Source: Flavobacterium alvei
GTDB taxonomy: Bacteria > Bacteroidota > Bacteroidia > Flavobacteriales > Flavobacteriaceae
Direction: 5' to 3'
DNA: 64,000 bases
NCBI RefSeq assembly: GCF_002920895.1
Contig: NZ_PQVG01000006.1
Location: 124,001 to 188,000, forward strand
The position numbers were made by a program, and so were the translations under genes. Positions 28,742 to 37,027 of the stretch are shown in pieces; within the stretch, counting starts at the first letter, position 1; each line of letters opens with the position of its first letter. The notes beneath the pieces are model-generated. The model was not told where the DNA came from. It worked only from the letters and a program-made list of their open reading frames with translations, and ran no database searches.

Positions 28742-29278
28742 ATGAAAACTAAATTCAATTGCAGCTTAATTAGTATTTTATGTATTACTCTATTTTCTTT
28801 TGCCACTGGATTTACACAAGAGAAAACTAAAAAACAAATAAAGGAAGAACAAAAATTAGAAAAGCAAAAGCAAATTGCGCTTTTAATCGAATCTAAAGAA
28901 TTTGTTTTTTCGGCTACTAAAATGTCTCCACAAGGAGCGAGGATCGTAAATTTAACATCAGATTATACTGTTGAATATCATCCTGATTTAATTAAGAGTT
29001 ATTTACCTTTTGCAGGTAGAGGCTATGGTGGAATTGGATATGGAGGAGATGATGGAATGAAATTTGAAGGGAAACCTACCGTTTATACTGTCGAAAAAAC
29101 AAAAAAAGCCTATGTCATTAAAACAGATGTTAAAGGAAAACAGGATTCGTTTTCTATGATGTTGACTGTTTATTTTGAGGGCTCAGCAACTCTGTCTATC
29201 AACAGTAATCATAGAAGTTCAATATCTTATGATGGAGATATTCAGGTGTTTAAGAAAGTCACAAATACAGAAAAATAA
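28742..29278 (+). CDS. DUF4251 family exported protein
   Basis: A 178-residue secreted protein. Signal peptide about 1-25 (FATGFTQ), then a charged helix rich in Lys and Glu (EKTKKQIKEEQKLEKQKQ). A compact beta domain follows with the family pattern FVFSATKMSPQGARIVNLTSDY, a Gly-rich turn (GRGYGGIGYGG), and FEGSATLSINSNHRSSISYDG. DUF4251 proteins are periplasmic or surface proteins of unknown role. It precedes the octaheme cytochrome gene by 61 bp, so the two may be linked functionally. Confidence 0.8.
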   Translation: MKTKFNCSLISILCITLFSFATGFTQEKTKKQIKEEQKLEKQKQIALLIESKEFVFSATKMSPQGARIVNLTSDYTVEYHPDLIKSYLPFAGRGYGGIGYGGDDGMKFEGKPTVYTVEKTKKAYVIKTDVKGKQDSFSMMLTVYFEGSATLSINSNHRSSISYDGDIQVFKKVTNTEK

Positions 29279-29339
29279 TTTAAATTTTTATTAATAAGAC
29301 AGTAAATACTAATTAAAATTTTGGCATAAAAGAATTAAA

Positions 29340-31577
29340 ATGTATAAAAAATCCTTTGTTTTAGTATTGATCTCCATAGTACTACTTGTTGTATTTAGAG
29401 TATTTATTGTAGATAGTTGCACCTCAAAATATATTAAATATTCAGACATCACATCGCAATCTTCAGCTTATGTTGGCGATCAATCTTGCAAGAAATGTCA
29501 CGCTGTTGAATTTAAAGATTGGAAACATTCAGACCATTATATGTCTATGTTGCCTCCAAACGATTCGACCGTTAAAGGAGATTTTAACAATGTTACTTTT
29601 TCAGCAGACGGAGTCAATAGTCGTTTCTATAAAAAAGGAGCTAAATTCTATATCAATACCGAAGGTGATGATGGTAAAAATCACGATTTTGAAGTAAAAT
29701 ACATTTTTGGTTACAAACCCTTACAGCAATATTTAGTTCAATTTCCGGGAGGTAAAATGCAAGTTCCGAGATTGAGTTGGGATGTCAATAAAAAGAAATG
29801 GTTCAACCAATATGCAGGACAAAAAATTCCTTCGCACGATTGGTTGCATTGGACTGGAAATGCACAAAACTGGAATACAATGTGTGCTTCTTGCCATTCT
29901 ACAAATCTTAGGAAGAATTATGATATTAAAACCGATACGTATAAAACAAGTTACAGCATCATCAATGTAAGTTGCGAAAGCTGTCACGGAGGCGGAAAAA
30001 ACCATATCGATTTTATAAATGGTGATTATAAAACTGGAACGAAAGTAGCTGGAAGTTTCATGAAATTGGCCAAAAATTCCAAACAAACAGAAGAGCTAAA
30101 TACTTGCGCACCTTGTCATGCAAGAGTTTCAGAATTGAGTGGTTCTCACATTGATAGTAAGGAAATTATGGATAATTATATCCCCCAAATTCCTGACACC
30201 GAAAACTATCATGCTGATGGCCAGGTAGATGATGAAGATTATATTTATACCTCTTTTTTGCAAAGTAGAATGTTTCACAAAGGTGTTACTTGCAGCACTT
30301 GTCATAATCCACATTCTGCAAAACTGAAACGCACGGGTAATCAAACTTGTACGCTGTGCCATGTTCCTACAAAATATGATGTTCCTAAGCATACTTTTCA
30401 CAAAAAAGGAACTCCAGCTGCCGAATGTAAAAACTGTCATATGCCAGGCAAATATTATATGGGAAATGATTATCGTCACGATCATAGTTTTAGAGTGCCT
30501 AGACCCGATTTGTCTGTAAAATATGGAACTCCAAATGCTTGTAGCAACTGTCATAAAGACAAATCAGAGAAAGTTTTGGCCGATGCAATTGTAAAATGGT
30601 ATGGTCCTAAAAGAAAATATCATTTTGCCGAAGATTTGATTCCTGGAAGTAAGTTGGATGCCAATAGTGAAAAACATTTAACCAAACTGATTAACAATAA
30701 ATTTGTACCTAAAATAATCAAAGCTACAGCCACTTTTTATTTAGCCAATATTCAAACAGAAACAAGTTTGAATACACTTTTGGCTCGATTAGCAAGTAAG
30801 GAAGCTCAAATTAGGTATCGTGCTCTAAGAAGTTTAGCATCCTTTCCTTCAGATCGTTGGATTGAAGCAGTTGGTCCGTTACTTTCAGACAAAGTGAGAT
30901 CAGTTCGAATTGCTGCTGCCGATCTTTATATTATAATTCCAAAAGAACAACTGCCCTCACAATATGAAAAAGCATTTTCGTTAGCGCAAATCGAATTAGA
31001 AAAATCATTGCGGTATCAAACCGATTTTTCGACTGGAAATGTGATGTTAGCTGATTATTATTTAAAATTGAAAGATTACGATAATGCCGAAAAATTTTAT
31101 TTGCGAGGTCTAAAAAAAGACAGCAATATGAATTATGCTTTGCTCAATTTATCGGCTGCATATAATTCGCAAGGTAAAAATATACAAGCATTGCAAACAT
31201 TAGAATTAGCTTTGAAAAATGATTCTAAAAATGATCGAATATATTACAATATGGCTTTGTTGCAGAATGAAATGAATAATATTCCAGCTGCTGAAAAGGC
31301 TTTTTCAAAAGCAGTTGAATTGAAATCATCAAATCCAAGAGTCTATTATAATTATGGATTACTATTGAGCCAAAGCAAAAAAAATAAAGAAGCTGAAGCT
31401 GTTTTGCTTAAAGGAATCGCTATAAACCCATCATTTCCTGATTTGTATTATGCGCTAACTTATGTCTATATACAAACTAATAATAAGCTGAAAGCGCTGC
31501 AAACAGGTATGAAATTGAAACAGTTAGATCCTAATAATCCAAATTACCAAGAAATGTTTAAAAACTTTGGAATATAA
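29340..31577 (+). CDS. Octaheme c-type cytochrome with HEAT-like and TPR repeats
   Basis: A 745-residue exported protein. The N-terminal hydrophobic segment (residues 7-24) is an anchor or signal. Eight CxxCH heme motifs start at residues 50, 182, 212, 256, 318, 337, 363 and 401. Together with extra His residues they resemble cytochrome c554-type multiheme proteins. A HEAT-like segment (about 440-545) and a TPR region (about 575-745) follow. It probably transfers electrons in the periplasm, with the helical repeats binding a partner. No quinol oxidase, nitrite reductase or cytochrome-maturation gene is adjacent. The substrate or terminal acceptor is unknown. Confidence 0.88.
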   Translation: MYKKSFVLVLISIVLLVVFRVFIVDSCTSKYIKYSDITSQSSAYVGDQSCKKCHAVEFKDWKHSDHYMSMLPPNDSTVKGDFNNVTFSADGVNSRFYKKGAKFYINTEGDDGKNHDFEVKYIFGYKPLQQYLVQFPGGKMQVPRLSWDVNKKKWFNQYAGQKIPSHDWLHWTGNAQNWNTMCASCHSTNLRKNYDIKTDTYKTSYSIINVSCESCHGGGKNHIDFINGDYKTGTKVAGSFMKLAKNSKQTEELNTCAPCHARVSELSGSHIDSKEIMDNYIPQIPDTENYHADGQVDDEDYIYTSFLQSRMFHKGVTCSTCHNPHSAKLKRTGNQTCTLCHVPTKYDVPKHTFHKKGTPAAECKNCHMPGKYYMGNDYRHDHSFRVPRPDLSVKYGTPNACSNCHKDKSEKVLADAIVKWYGPKRKYHFAEDLIPGSKLDANSEKHLTKLINNKFVPKIIKATATFYLANIQTETSLNTLLARLASKEAQIRYRALRSLASFPSDRWIEAVGPLLSDKVRSVRIAAADLYIIIPKEQLPSQYEKAFSLAQIELEKSLRYQTDFSTGNVMLADYYLKLKDYDNAEKFYLRGLKKDSNMNYALLNLSAAYNSQGKNIQALQTLELALKNDSKNDRIYYNMALLQNEMNNIPAAEKAFSKAVELKSSNPRVYYNYGLLLSQSKKNKEAEAVLLKGIAINPSFPDLYYALTYVYIQTNNKLKALQTGMKLKQLDPNNPNYQEMFKNFGI

Positions 31578-31724
31578 TAGAAAGTTGATTTTTTTTATTA
31601 ATTTTATGATAATCAATGCCAAAGAGGCAGTGTTGACTATTTTTTTTCTGAATTTCAAAAGGATAGTTTTTTTTTGTGAATTTGGATTTATACATTTATT
31701 CATTATTAACATAAATAAACTCTT

Positions 31725-32510
31725 ATGAAAAAAACTTACTTACAACAGATTAAAAGGCTATTATTTTTTTCGTTTGTTTTTGTACTATTTTCATTAAACG
31801 CAAATGCACAAACATCGGAAAGCATTGAAAAACCAGAAAAAGAGTTTAAAAACACGATACATTTCAACATAACAAACCCATTAATTTTTGGGGGTAAATC
31901 GTTAATTTTTGGTTACGAAAGAGTGTTGAAAAACAATCAAACTTTTTCTATTAATATTGGTCAGGCTGGGCTTCCATCATTTAATTTTGTTAACGATGCT
32001 GAGTTCAAATCCAATACAATTCTAAGCGAAGGAGGATTTCATCTTTCAGGAGATTATCGTTTTTATTTGTCTAAATTAAACAAATATAATGCTCCAAGAG
32101 GCGTTTATATTGGCCCTTATATTTCGCACAATACATTTGATAAAAAGCATTCTTGGCAATATCAACCTGATGATGCTGCAAGTCTTACAACGGTTGAATC
32201 AGATATGAATATTAAAATAAATCAAATTGGTTTTCAATTAGGATATCAATTTGTTTTTTGGAAACGATTTTCAGTCGATATGATTCTAATTGGCCCAGGA
32301 ATTGCAACCTATAAAATTAAAGCAGATATTGGAGGAAATTTATCAGACGAAGACCGACAAAAATTCTTAGATAAATTGAATGAAGCATTAAAAGATAAAT
32401 TTCCAGGCTATGATGGTCTTGATTTAGATGGTGAATTTCAAAAGAAAGGAACTGTTTCGACCACAAGTTTTGGTTATAGATATATGATTCAAATAGGGTA
32501 TAGATTTTAA
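31725..32510 (+). CDS. Outer-membrane beta-barrel protein (DUF3575-like)
   Basis: A 261-residue exported protein. Signal peptide about 1-28 (SLNANAQ), then strands INIGQAGLPSF, GGFHLSGDYRFYLS, RGVYIGPYISHN and QIGFQLGYQFVFWKRF. The final strand SFGYRYMIQIGYRF ends in Phe, as expected for barrel assembly. The sequence between strands carries a charged insertion (about 205-240). Function unknown. It lies 45 bp upstream of the Gly/Tyr-rich lipoprotein, suggesting a pair. Confidence 0.75.
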   Translation: MKKTYLQQIKRLLFFSFVFVLFSLNANAQTSESIEKPEKEFKNTIHFNITNPLIFGGKSLIFGYERVLKNNQTFSINIGQAGLPSFNFVNDAEFKSNTILSEGGFHLSGDYRFYLSKLNKYNAPRGVYIGPYISHNTFDKKHSWQYQPDDAASLTTVESDMNIKINQIGFQLGYQFVFWKRFSVDMILIGPGIATYKIKADIGGNLSDEDRQKFLDKLNEALKDKFPGYDGLDLDGEFQKKGTVSTTSFGYRYMIQIGYRF

Positions 32511-32555
32511 ATAAATAGAAACAATAAATAGTTACTAACAAACATTAAAACAATT

Positions 32556-33197
32556 ATGAAAATCAAATTATTATTATCCGCATTGGCAATTAGTTTATTA
32601 GTTGGATGTAGTCCATCAACTCAAATTGTTAAAACTTGGTCTGATCCATCCTTGAATGCAGGATCTGTTAAGGCATATGACAAAGTTTTAGTAATTGCTC
32701 AATTAAAAGATGATTCTTCTAGAAGAATTGCCGAAGATAAAATTGTTGCCTCTTCGCCTAAAGGTAACTTTATAGCTTCCTACAATTATTTAAAACCAGA
32801 TCAACAAGACCAAAAATTAGTAGTTGCTGATTTATTGAAAGATGGTATTGAAGCCATTATTTTAATGCGTTTGACAGATATTACTAAAACTACTGATTAT
32901 GTTCAAGGCACCGCTTATTATGGTGGTTGGGGCTATGGTGGTGGATATTATGGAGGTTATAGAGGCTGGGGATACGGAGGTAGTATTTATGGTACTCCAG
33001 GATATTATGAAGAAAATAAAACGTATTATGTTGAAACCAATATTTATGACGTAAAATCGAATAAATTACTATGGTCAGGAACAACTTCAACACTGAATCC
33101 TAGTAAAACAAATGAAGCTATAGACGGAATTATTGCTGCAGTTAAAACGGAATTGAATAACAAAGGACTTATTAAAAAGGAAGAAGTTAAAAAATAA
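32556..33197 (+). CDS. DUF4136-like lipoprotein with Gly/Tyr-rich loop (paralogue of 7272-7913)
   Basis: A 213-residue lipoprotein with lipobox LVGC (Cys18) and STQIVKTWSDPS at the start of the domain. Motifs DDSSRRIAEDKI, ILMRLTDITKTTDYVQGT and YYVETNIYDVKSNKLLWSGTT follow the same order as the protein at 7272-7913. The inserted loop (about 126-150) is almost entirely Gly and Tyr with Trp. Both are the same length, which supports recent duplication. Function unknown; a surface or outer-membrane association is inferred. Confidence 0.8.
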   Translation: MKIKLLLSALAISLLVGCSPSTQIVKTWSDPSLNAGSVKAYDKVLVIAQLKDDSSRRIAEDKIVASSPKGNFIASYNYLKPDQQDQKLVVADLLKDGIEAIILMRLTDITKTTDYVQGTAYYGGWGYGGGYYGGYRGWGYGGSIYGTPGYYEENKTYYVETNIYDVKSNKLLWSGTTSTLNPSKTNEAIDGIIAAVKTELNNKGLIKKEEVKK

Positions 33198-33217
33198 TTC
33201 CCTTTTCTAACTTGAAT

Positions 33218-33268
33218 AAACAGATTATAAAGCAACAATTGTTGCTTTATAATCTGTTTTCTTTTGTA
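33218..33268. terminator. 42-bp perfect palindrome acting as terminator
   Basis: A perfect inverted repeat covers 33218-33259, centred between 33238 and 33239 (core AGCAACAATTGTTGCT). T-rich sequence follows on the right. It lies downstream of the lipoprotein gene and could terminate either strand. Confidence 0.75.
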
Positions 33269-33368
33269 ATAATTCATTCAATTTTCAAAAGTATTTTATG
33301 AAAAAATAAAGAAACTTTCCTTTATGAACTATACCTGTTTTTTAGCTTTAAAATTATAAATTTGCAGT

Positions 33369-34619
33369 ATGAATAAAAAAGGAATAATTAGTTTTAGTCT
33401 AATATTTATTGTTTGGGCACAATTTAGCATCAAAGCCCAAAATTTTGGTGATTCAATAAAACCATGCCCTATAAAATCATTACCCGAACTTTTTAAAAAA
33501 AAAGATTCGGTTCTTATAGTAAAACCTCAAAAAAACAACTTTTTTCTTATTATTCCAATAATTGGTTCGCAACCTGCAACGGGATTTTCATACGGATTTG
33601 TGACTCAATATACTTTCAAAGGAAAAAAAATAGATGACAAATATTCGTCTATTAATCTCGGAGCAACATTCACCGAAAAAAAGCAGCTGCTTCTCAATTT
33701 CAAAAATAGTGTGATGCTAAAAAATAATAATATTTATCTTAGTGGTGATTGGCGTTTTTATATTTTTTCACAACCCAATTATGGTTTAGGAACAGATATT
33801 ATTCCTCGCGCTTCAAAAGATGACGATTTTGATTTGAATGCGCTGAAAGAGCCTATGAATTATAATTATTTTAAGTTCCATCAAACTGCCTCTTGGGAGG
33901 TTAAAAATAATTATTATGTTGGAGCCGGAGTTCATTTAGACTGGTACACCACTATTACTGACGAAAACTTAGATATTGCAAACGGTCAGTTTACCAATCA
34001 TTATAATTACAGTCAAAAATATGGATTTAATGATAAAGAATATGTAGTAAATGGAGCAAGCTTGAATTTATTATACGACTCTAGAGACAATCAAATAAAT
34101 ACCAATCGAGGTATGTTTGCCAATATCAATTATAGATTTAATCCTGCATTAACCAAAAGTCAATATGCTAGTAGTGTGTTGTTTATGGAATATCGCTATT
34201 TTTTGCCTTTAAGCAAGTATAATGAGCAACATGTCTTTAGTTTATGGGCCACAGGTCAGTTTGTAACCACGGGCAATGTCCCTTATTTAAATTTACCATC
34301 AATCGGCTGGGATCAAAGGAGTAGGAGCGGAAAAGGTTATACTCAAGGACTATTTCGTGGACAAAAAATGGTGTATCTTGAAACCGAATATCGTTTTCCA
34401 ATCACTTGCAATCAGCTAATTAGTGGAACTTTATTTGCCAATTTCACTTCGGCTAGCGATAAAGATCGTGACATTAAATTGTTTCAATATATTCAGCCTG
34501 CCGTTGGAGTTGGGCTGCGAATTTTAATTGACAAAGCCACTAGAACCAATCTAATTTTTAACTATGCTTGGGGACGCCATTCTAAAGCTTTTTATCTAAA
34601 TGCTGGTGAATCTTTTTAA
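33369..34619 (+). CDS. Omp85-type surface-antigen outer-membrane protein
   Basis: A 416-residue exported barrel protein. Signal peptide about 1-23 (SIKAQ), a Lys-rich linker, then strands such as SQPATGFSYGFVTQYTFKG, LYLSGDWRFYI-like strands, LLYDSRDNQINTNRGMFANI, and FRGQKMVYLETEYRFPI. The motif LYDSRDNQINTNRG is the Omp85/BamA signature near strand 9-10, and the tail LIFNYAWGRHSKAFYLNAGESF matches the end of this family. There are no POTRA domains, so it is a short surface-antigen (BamA/TamA-like) protein, possibly related to the lost gene at 27348. Confidence 0.83.
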   Translation: MNKKGIISFSLIFIVWAQFSIKAQNFGDSIKPCPIKSLPELFKKKDSVLIVKPQKNNFFLIIPIIGSQPATGFSYGFVTQYTFKGKKIDDKYSSINLGATFTEKKQLLLNFKNSVMLKNNNIYLSGDWRFYIFSQPNYGLGTDIIPRASKDDDFDLNALKEPMNYNYFKFHQTASWEVKNNYYVGAGVHLDWYTTITDENLDIANGQFTNHYNYSQKYGFNDKEYVVNGASLNLLYDSRDNQINTNRGMFANINYRFNPALTKSQYASSVLFMEYRYFLPLSKYNEQHVFSLWATGQFVTTGNVPYLNLPSIGWDQRSRSGKGYTQGLFRGQKMVYLETEYRFPITCNQLISGTLFANFTSASDKDRDIKLFQYIQPAVGVGLRILIDKATRTNLIFNYAWGRHSKAFYLNAGESF

Positions 34620-34685
34620 AATTAAAACATTCTTGTTTTTAGTGATTTAAACACTCCGGTTACTTCTAATTATAAATACTAATAG

Positions 34686-34717
34686 TTGATAAATATAAAG
34701 GCTAAATTGTATATTTG
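34686..34717 (+). promoter_or_regulatory. Predicted primary-sigma promoter
   Basis: TTG at 34686-34688 and TATATTTG at 34710-34717, spacing 21 nt. It lies about 62 bp upstream of the ATG at 34780. Confidence 0.55.
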
Positions 34718-34779
34718 TATAGAAAAAATAATTATTTTTGAAGTAAATTAACAAAATAATAATTACAAAAGATATCATT

Positions 34780-35262
34780 ATGAAAAAAGTATTTTTAATC
34801 TTATTAGTGGCTGTTACAACGGGTGTTTTTTCTCAAACATCTGACAAAGAAGATCTTGAAGTAATTCAAGGCATTTACGGAAAATCTAAAAAAGAATTAG
34901 CTGTAGCTTATATGGCAATTCCAGAAGCACAAAGTGTTGCATTTTGGAAAACATATGATGAATTCGAAATGGAACGCAAAGCATTAGGTAAAGCTAAAGT
35001 AGCCATCATCAATGATTATGCGAGCAATTATGCGGGACTTACTGATGAAAGTGCTGATAAAATTGCAAAGGAAAGCCTAAAAAACAATGCTGACTACCAA
35101 AAATTACTATCAAAATATTATGGTAAATACAAAAAAGTAGTTGGAGCTGTTAGTGCTGCAAAAATAATTCAGTTTGAAAATTACATGCAAACCACAGTTA
35201 ATTCTGAAATGCAGGAAGCAATTCCATTTATTGGTGAAATGGAAGCAATAAAAACAAAATAA
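34780..35262 (+). CDS. Secreted helical protein, unknown function
   Basis: A 160-residue exported protein. Signal peptide about 1-19 (TGVFSQ), then a mainly alpha-helical Lys/Ala-rich body with no cysteines and no recognised motif. A short stretch FWKTYDEFEMERKALGKAKV recalls helical periplasmic proteins of the Spy/LTXXQ kind, but the LTxxQ motif is not present. It has its own promoter and terminator. I cannot name a function. Confidence 0.75.
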   Translation: MKKVFLILLVAVTTGVFSQTSDKEDLEVIQGIYGKSKKELAVAYMAIPEAQSVAFWKTYDEFEMERKALGKAKVAIINDYASNYAGLTDESADKIAKESLKNNADYQKLLSKYYGKYKKVVGAVSAAKIIQFENYMQTTVNSEMQEAIPFIGEMEAIKTK

Positions 35263-35280
35263 TTAGATTTCAATAAATAT

Positions 35281-35316
35281 AAAACGTAGTGAATTTAGTT
35301 TACTACGTTTTTTTTA
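35281..35316 (+). terminator. Intrinsic terminator
   Basis: AAAACGTAGT (35281-35290) pairs with ACTACGTTTT (35302-35311), perfect 10-bp stem, 11-nt loop, followed by T run. It ends the gene at 34780. Confidence 0.82.
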
Positions 35317-35373
35317 TATAGTAATTGAATATTTGGTATTTCATTATTATTCAAACCACAAAACATTTTTATT

Positions 35374-35805
35374 ATGAAAAAAATAGTTTCAATTCTAATC
35401 CTTACAGGCTTGACTTTTATAGCTTGCAAATCAAATCAATCAGCAATGAAAACCTCAAAATCTTTAGAAGGAAATTGGGAATTGAATTATATTTCGGGGC
35501 CAAGAATAGCCTTTAATGGATTATATCCCAATAAAAAGCCCACAATTTCTTTCGATTTGAAAGAAAATAAAGTTTCTGGGAACAATGGATGTAATCAATA
35601 TTTTGGAACACTTCAAGTTGATGGTAATAAGATTAATTTTAAACATTCAAAAATGGGAATGTCAATGATGGCTTGTCAAGGCAATGGCGATCAGGTTTTT
35701 ATGAATACTTTAGAAAAAATTGATTCCTATTCTATTTCTGAAGATGGGAAAATATTAAATTTTATTATGGGAGACATTGCCATGATGCGCTTTGAAAAAA
35801 AATAA
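35374..35805 (+). CDS. META/HslJ-domain lipoprotein
   Basis: A 143-residue lipoprotein with a lipobox ending at Cys18 (TFIACKS). The META domain shows EGNWELNYISG, SGNNGCNQYFGTLQVDGNKINF and MGMSMMAC, the usual conserved blocks with two cysteines. META-domain proteins of the HslJ family are associated with heat, antibiotic or redox stress but lack a firm biochemical role. It is 19 bp ahead of the NlpE-like gene and 19 bp further lies the K+ channel gene, so all three appear to form one operon. Confidence 0.85.
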   Translation: MKKIVSILILTGLTFIACKSNQSAMKTSKSLEGNWELNYISGPRIAFNGLYPNKKPTISFDLKENKVSGNNGCNQYFGTLQVDGNKINFKHSKMGMSMMACQGNGDQVFMNTLEKIDSYSISEDGKILNFIMGDIAMMRFEKK

Positions 35806-35824
35806 CATATAATTCAATTTTAAA

Positions 35825-36274
35825 ATGAAAATAGTGCTATTACTTTGTGCTTCTTTACTCTTTCTTTCTTGTAAAAAAGAAGTAAAACAATCAGAAATCA
35901 ATACCGATAAAATTGCAAATGTTCCTGTAAAAGTTCCAGCAGATTCTCATAATTCTCAAAATTCTTTAGACTGGCAAGGAACTTACAAAGGCGTAACTCC
36001 TTGTGCCGATTGTGAAGGAATTGAAACAGAAATAGTTTTGAATGCTGACTTAACATTTACACTCAAAACCAAATATCTTGGCAAAGATGATGGAAAAGTA
36101 TTTGAGGAAAAAGGTGTTTTTTCTTGGGACAAAACAGGAGGAATAATTTATTTGGATGGTTTGAAAAACAGACCAAATCAGTACAAAGTTGGAGAAAATC
36201 AACTAATTCAACTGGATATGGAAGGACATGTGATAAGTGGAAGTTTGGCTGAGAAATATATTTTAAAAAAATAA
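35825..36274 (+). CDS. NlpE-like copper-resistance domain lipoprotein
   Basis: A 149-residue lipoprotein: lipobox LFLSC (Cys16), a linker, then an NlpE_N-type barrel with the CxxC motif PCADCEG and the pattern LDWQGTYKG, EIVLNADLTFTLKTKYLGKD, GGIIYLDGL. NlpE senses envelope or copper stress in enterobacteria through CpxA; here only the N-terminal domain is present and no Cpx system is adjacent. Sensing or periplasmic metal/redox buffering is an inference. Confidence 0.85.
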   Translation: MKIVLLLCASLLFLSCKKEVKQSEINTDKIANVPVKVPADSHNSQNSLDWQGTYKGVTPCADCEGIETEIVLNADLTFTLKTKYLGKDDGKVFEEKGVFSWDKTGGIIYLDGLKNRPNQYKVGENQLIQLDMEGHVISGSLAEKYILKK

Positions 36275-36293
36275 GAACCTTTTATTTAAAATT

Positions 36294-37001
36294 ATGAAAA
36301 AACCTTTTTTATCCAAGTTAAAAGATGTATTCTCTGCGGATGGTAGAAAAAATAAATCAGCTGTAGCTAATGGTATTCTTTTGGTTTTTACCTTAATTGC
36401 CATTTTTATACTCCCTATTTTTCCTAGAGAAAGTATCAACTTTTTTTACAATGTGACTATAACTGGAATTTTTGTATTTGCTGTTTTTGCGCTTAAAAAA
36501 CATCATCTTTTTTTTGTATATAGTGCTTTTTTTCTCTCTTTTTTGGTTTGGATTTCATTCATTAGTAATTACAATTTATTGAAAATTGGATTTCGATTTC
36601 TCAATTTCATATTTCTGTTATTCCTTGTTGCTAGTTTAATAGGTCAAATTTCATCTACAGCTACGGTAACTGTCAAAGTAATTGTAGATTCTATAACGGG
36701 TTATTTTTTATTAGGTTTTGCTTTTAGTCTTGTTGTAGTACTTGTTTCAGTTACTTTTCCAAATGCTTATAATGTGAGTTTTTCTGAACGATTAGATTCA
36801 GGAATGGTAGAGCCCATACAGGATAATATTTATTATACTTTTATGACTTTTACCACAACAGGCTATGGCGATGTTGTTCCTACTCATCCTGTGTCAAAAT
36901 CATTAGCTGTTTTGATTAGTGCTTCTGGACAACTTTATGTTGCTATAATCATTGCGATGTTAATAGGGAAGTATGCTAGTGCTCCTTCAAAGTCAAAATA
37001 A
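36294..37001 (+). CDS. Potassium channel family protein
   Basis: A 235-residue inner-membrane protein. About five hydrophobic segments precede the pore (residues 25-43, 52-67, 70-90, 98-117, 133-155). The pore loop has the K+ selectivity filter TTGYGD at 188-193, followed by a last transmembrane helix (203-225). No RCK/TrkA_N domain follows, so gating by ligand is not visible. It is the last gene of a three-gene run with two stress-type lipoproteins, suggesting a role in ion balance during envelope stress. Confidence 0.88.
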   Translation: MKKPFLSKLKDVFSADGRKNKSAVANGILLVFTLIAIFILPIFPRESINFFYNVTITGIFVFAVFALKKHHLFFVYSAFFLSFLVWISFISNYNLLKIGFRFLNFIFLLFLVASLIGQISSTATVTVKVIVDSITGYFLLGFAFSLVVVLVSVTFPNAYNVSFSERLDSGMVEPIQDNIYYTFMTFTTTGYGDVVPTHPVSKSLAVLISASGQLYVAIIIAMLIGKYASAPSKSK

Positions 37002-37027
37002 TGAGTTCTTTCTAATTTCTGACAGTT

